DNA of 64,000 nt, from assembly GCF_000936425.1 (NCBI RefSeq), contig NZ_AVFK01000021.1:1-64000 (forward strand), read 5' to 3'. This DNA comes from Skermanella aerolata KACC 11604. GTDB taxonomy: Bacteria > Pseudomonadota > Alphaproteobacteria > Azospirillales > Azospirillaceae. A program made the translations under genes and the position numbers. Under the pieces are notes generated by a model that saw only the letters and a program-made list of their open reading frames with translations, was not told the origin of the DNA and ran no database searches. Positions 63,130 to 64,000 of this stretch are shown piece by piece; positions within the stretch are counted from its first letter, which is position 1, and each line of letters starts with the position of its first letter.

Positions 63130-63149
63130 AAATACATACGTATGGATTT
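63130..63149. promoter_or_regulatory. palindromic TetR operator candidate
   Basis: AAATACATACGTATGGATTT is a 20-base dyad with one mismatched pair around the perfect CATACGTATG core. It lies between the divergent exporter and TetR genes, the usual place for the repressor to bind both promoters. Confidence 0.65.
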
Positions 63150-63180
63150 CAATAGCCATCGGTAGTGAAGGAGCGACGAG

Positions 63181-63723
63181 TTGGGCAGAAAACCGACCAT
63201 CACGCGTGAGGGGTTGCTCGAGATCGCGGAAGGGATCGTTCGCAGTGAAGGAGCAGCCGGCCTGACTATCGATGCCTTGGCCAGGGCAGCCGGTATCTCG
63301 AAAGGTGGCGTCCAGTATTCATTCTCATCGAAAGACGATCTGGTCCGCGCGCTGATCGAGCGATGGACGCATCAGTTTGACGAGTTGCTTGGTGAAATGG
63401 ACGATGTTCCGCCGGCCAATCTCGTCCGGAAGTACATCAAGGTCATGCGTAGTTCGCAGGCGGCCATGAACGCCAAAATGGCCGGCTTGATGATTGCCTA
63501 CATCCAGAACCCGCAAAACGTCATGGAAACCCGCCAGTGGTACCGTTCCATGTTCGAGCGCCTGGGCGGCGGAGCGAGCGAGGCGCAGGCGGCCCGGGTC
63601 GCCCTGCTGGCAGTCGAGGGCCTCTTCCTGCTGCGCATCGCCGGCATAGACGAAGACGGGGAATGGAGTACTTTTCTCGACGACGTGGAGAGCGTCTTCG
63701 AGCGCCTACTGGAGAAAAAATAA
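63181..63723 (+). CDS. TetR-family repressor of the MFS pump
   Basis: This 180-residue repressor has the TetR HTH (LLEIAEGIVRSEGAAGLTIDALARAAGISKGGVQYSFSSKDDLVRAL) and a C-terminal ligand domain (ARVALLAVEGLFLLRIAG). The start is TTG at 63181 with GAAGGAG 7 bases upstream. The position divergent from a SmvA-like exporter suggests substrate-induced control of the pump. Confidence 0.88.
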   Translation: MGRKPTITREGLLEIAEGIVRSEGAAGLTIDALARAAGISKGGVQYSFSSKDDLVRALIERWTHQFDELLGEMDDVPPANLVRKYIKVMRSSQAAMNAKMAGLMIAYIQNPQNVMETRQWYRSMFERLGGGASEAQAARVALLAVEGLFLLRIAGIDEDGEWSTFLDDVESVFERLLEKK

Positions 63724-63914
63724 GCCGCCATTAGACACCGTTTGGAGCGAAGACGCCGAGGGCAAGGTCACTGGCTGCTTCCAGGCAGAAACTCCACTCA
63801 TCCCCCTGTTCGGATTTCCAGAGCCAGCTTACTTCATGACGGTGGAGGGCCGGGGGCGGCTGGGTTCTCCAGCGCCCCTCCACCCGTCGTCGGGCCGGTA
63901 CTCCAGCCCTCCGA

Positions 63915-64000
63915 TCAGGCGGCCCGAATACGATTGAAGAAGCGGTCGATCTCCTTGTCCAGAACGGCGGCTTCGCGGCGCAGATCCTCGGCAGCGGCAT
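63915..64000 (-). CDS. C-terminal end of a chemotaxis-receptor-like protein (partial)
   Basis: The stop is on the complement of 63915-63917 and 27 codons are visible to the right edge, reading EDLRREAAVLDKEIDRFFNR and then IRAA. The amphipathic helix ending IRAA is typical of the tail of alphaproteobacterial methyl-accepting chemotaxis proteins, after the signalling domain. Only the last residues are in the window, so the identification is tentative. Confidence 0.5.
   Translation of the reverse strand, partial: AAAEDLRREAAVLDKEIDRFFNRIRAA

Overview
The window is GC-rich and densely packed, with many ATGA/GTGA stop-start overlaps. The gene content (NirS-type denitrification, Tat-exported clade I NosZ, TRAP transport, HWE and HisKA_2 kinases) suggests an alphaproteobacterium of the Rhodospirillales/Azospirillum-Skermanella type. 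That placement is inference from gene content and style; there is no rRNA or tRNA in the window to confirm it.

Layout. (1) 1-7.9 kb: the start of a Tat-exported protein, a GntR/FCD repressor, and a TRAP transporter operon followed by a TPP-dependent lyase/synthase-like enzyme and an acyl-CoA ligase. Together they look like uptake and CoA-dependent breakdown of a small organic acid. (2) 8.0-40.2 kb: a denitrification island. On the minus strand lie nosRZDFYLX (N2O reductase and its assembly factors) and nirSECFDLGHJN-(cbiX-like)-norEF (cytochrome cd1 nitrite reductase, heme d1 synthesis, NO reductase accessory proteins). On the plus strand is norCBQD. Two adjacent Crp/Fnr regulators sit beside norC. 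A ferritin-like gene is divergent from nosR, and a module of little-characterised genes (Rap1a-like, a CCxxCC mini-protein, DUF2249, a multipass membrane protein, DUF59) lies after norD. TTGAY-N4-RTCAA boxes precede nosR/ferritin-like, nirS, norC/regulator and both arms of the extra module, so most of the island can be read as one NO- or oxygen-responsive regulon. It encodes nitrite to N2, but no nitrate reductase. An AbiE-like toxin-antitoxin pair is inserted between nirS and the regulators.

(3) 40.2-47.6 kb: a small HTH protein, a ribbon-helix-helix-like protein, and a TetR-controlled operon for a three-subunit molybdenum hydroxylase plus an amidohydrolase, probably for an N-heterocycle or purine-like compound. 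(4) 47.6-60.9 kb: a patchwork with real signalling genes (a LOV-like PAS/HisKA_2 kinase lacking the photoactive cysteine, and a large hybrid HWE kinase), a cupin protein, a hydrolase and several small hypotheticals. Between them lie decayed DNA: an IS630 transposase tail, an IS3 orfA fragment, a frameshifted Asp/Glu racemase and two degraded copies of the 41 kb RHH-like gene. (5) 60.9-64 kb: a GNAT acetyltransferase, a 14-TM MFS drug exporter with a divergent TetR repressor, and the last codons of a protein resembling a chemotaxis receptor tail.

All assignments come from reading motifs, gene order and start sites. No database search was run.
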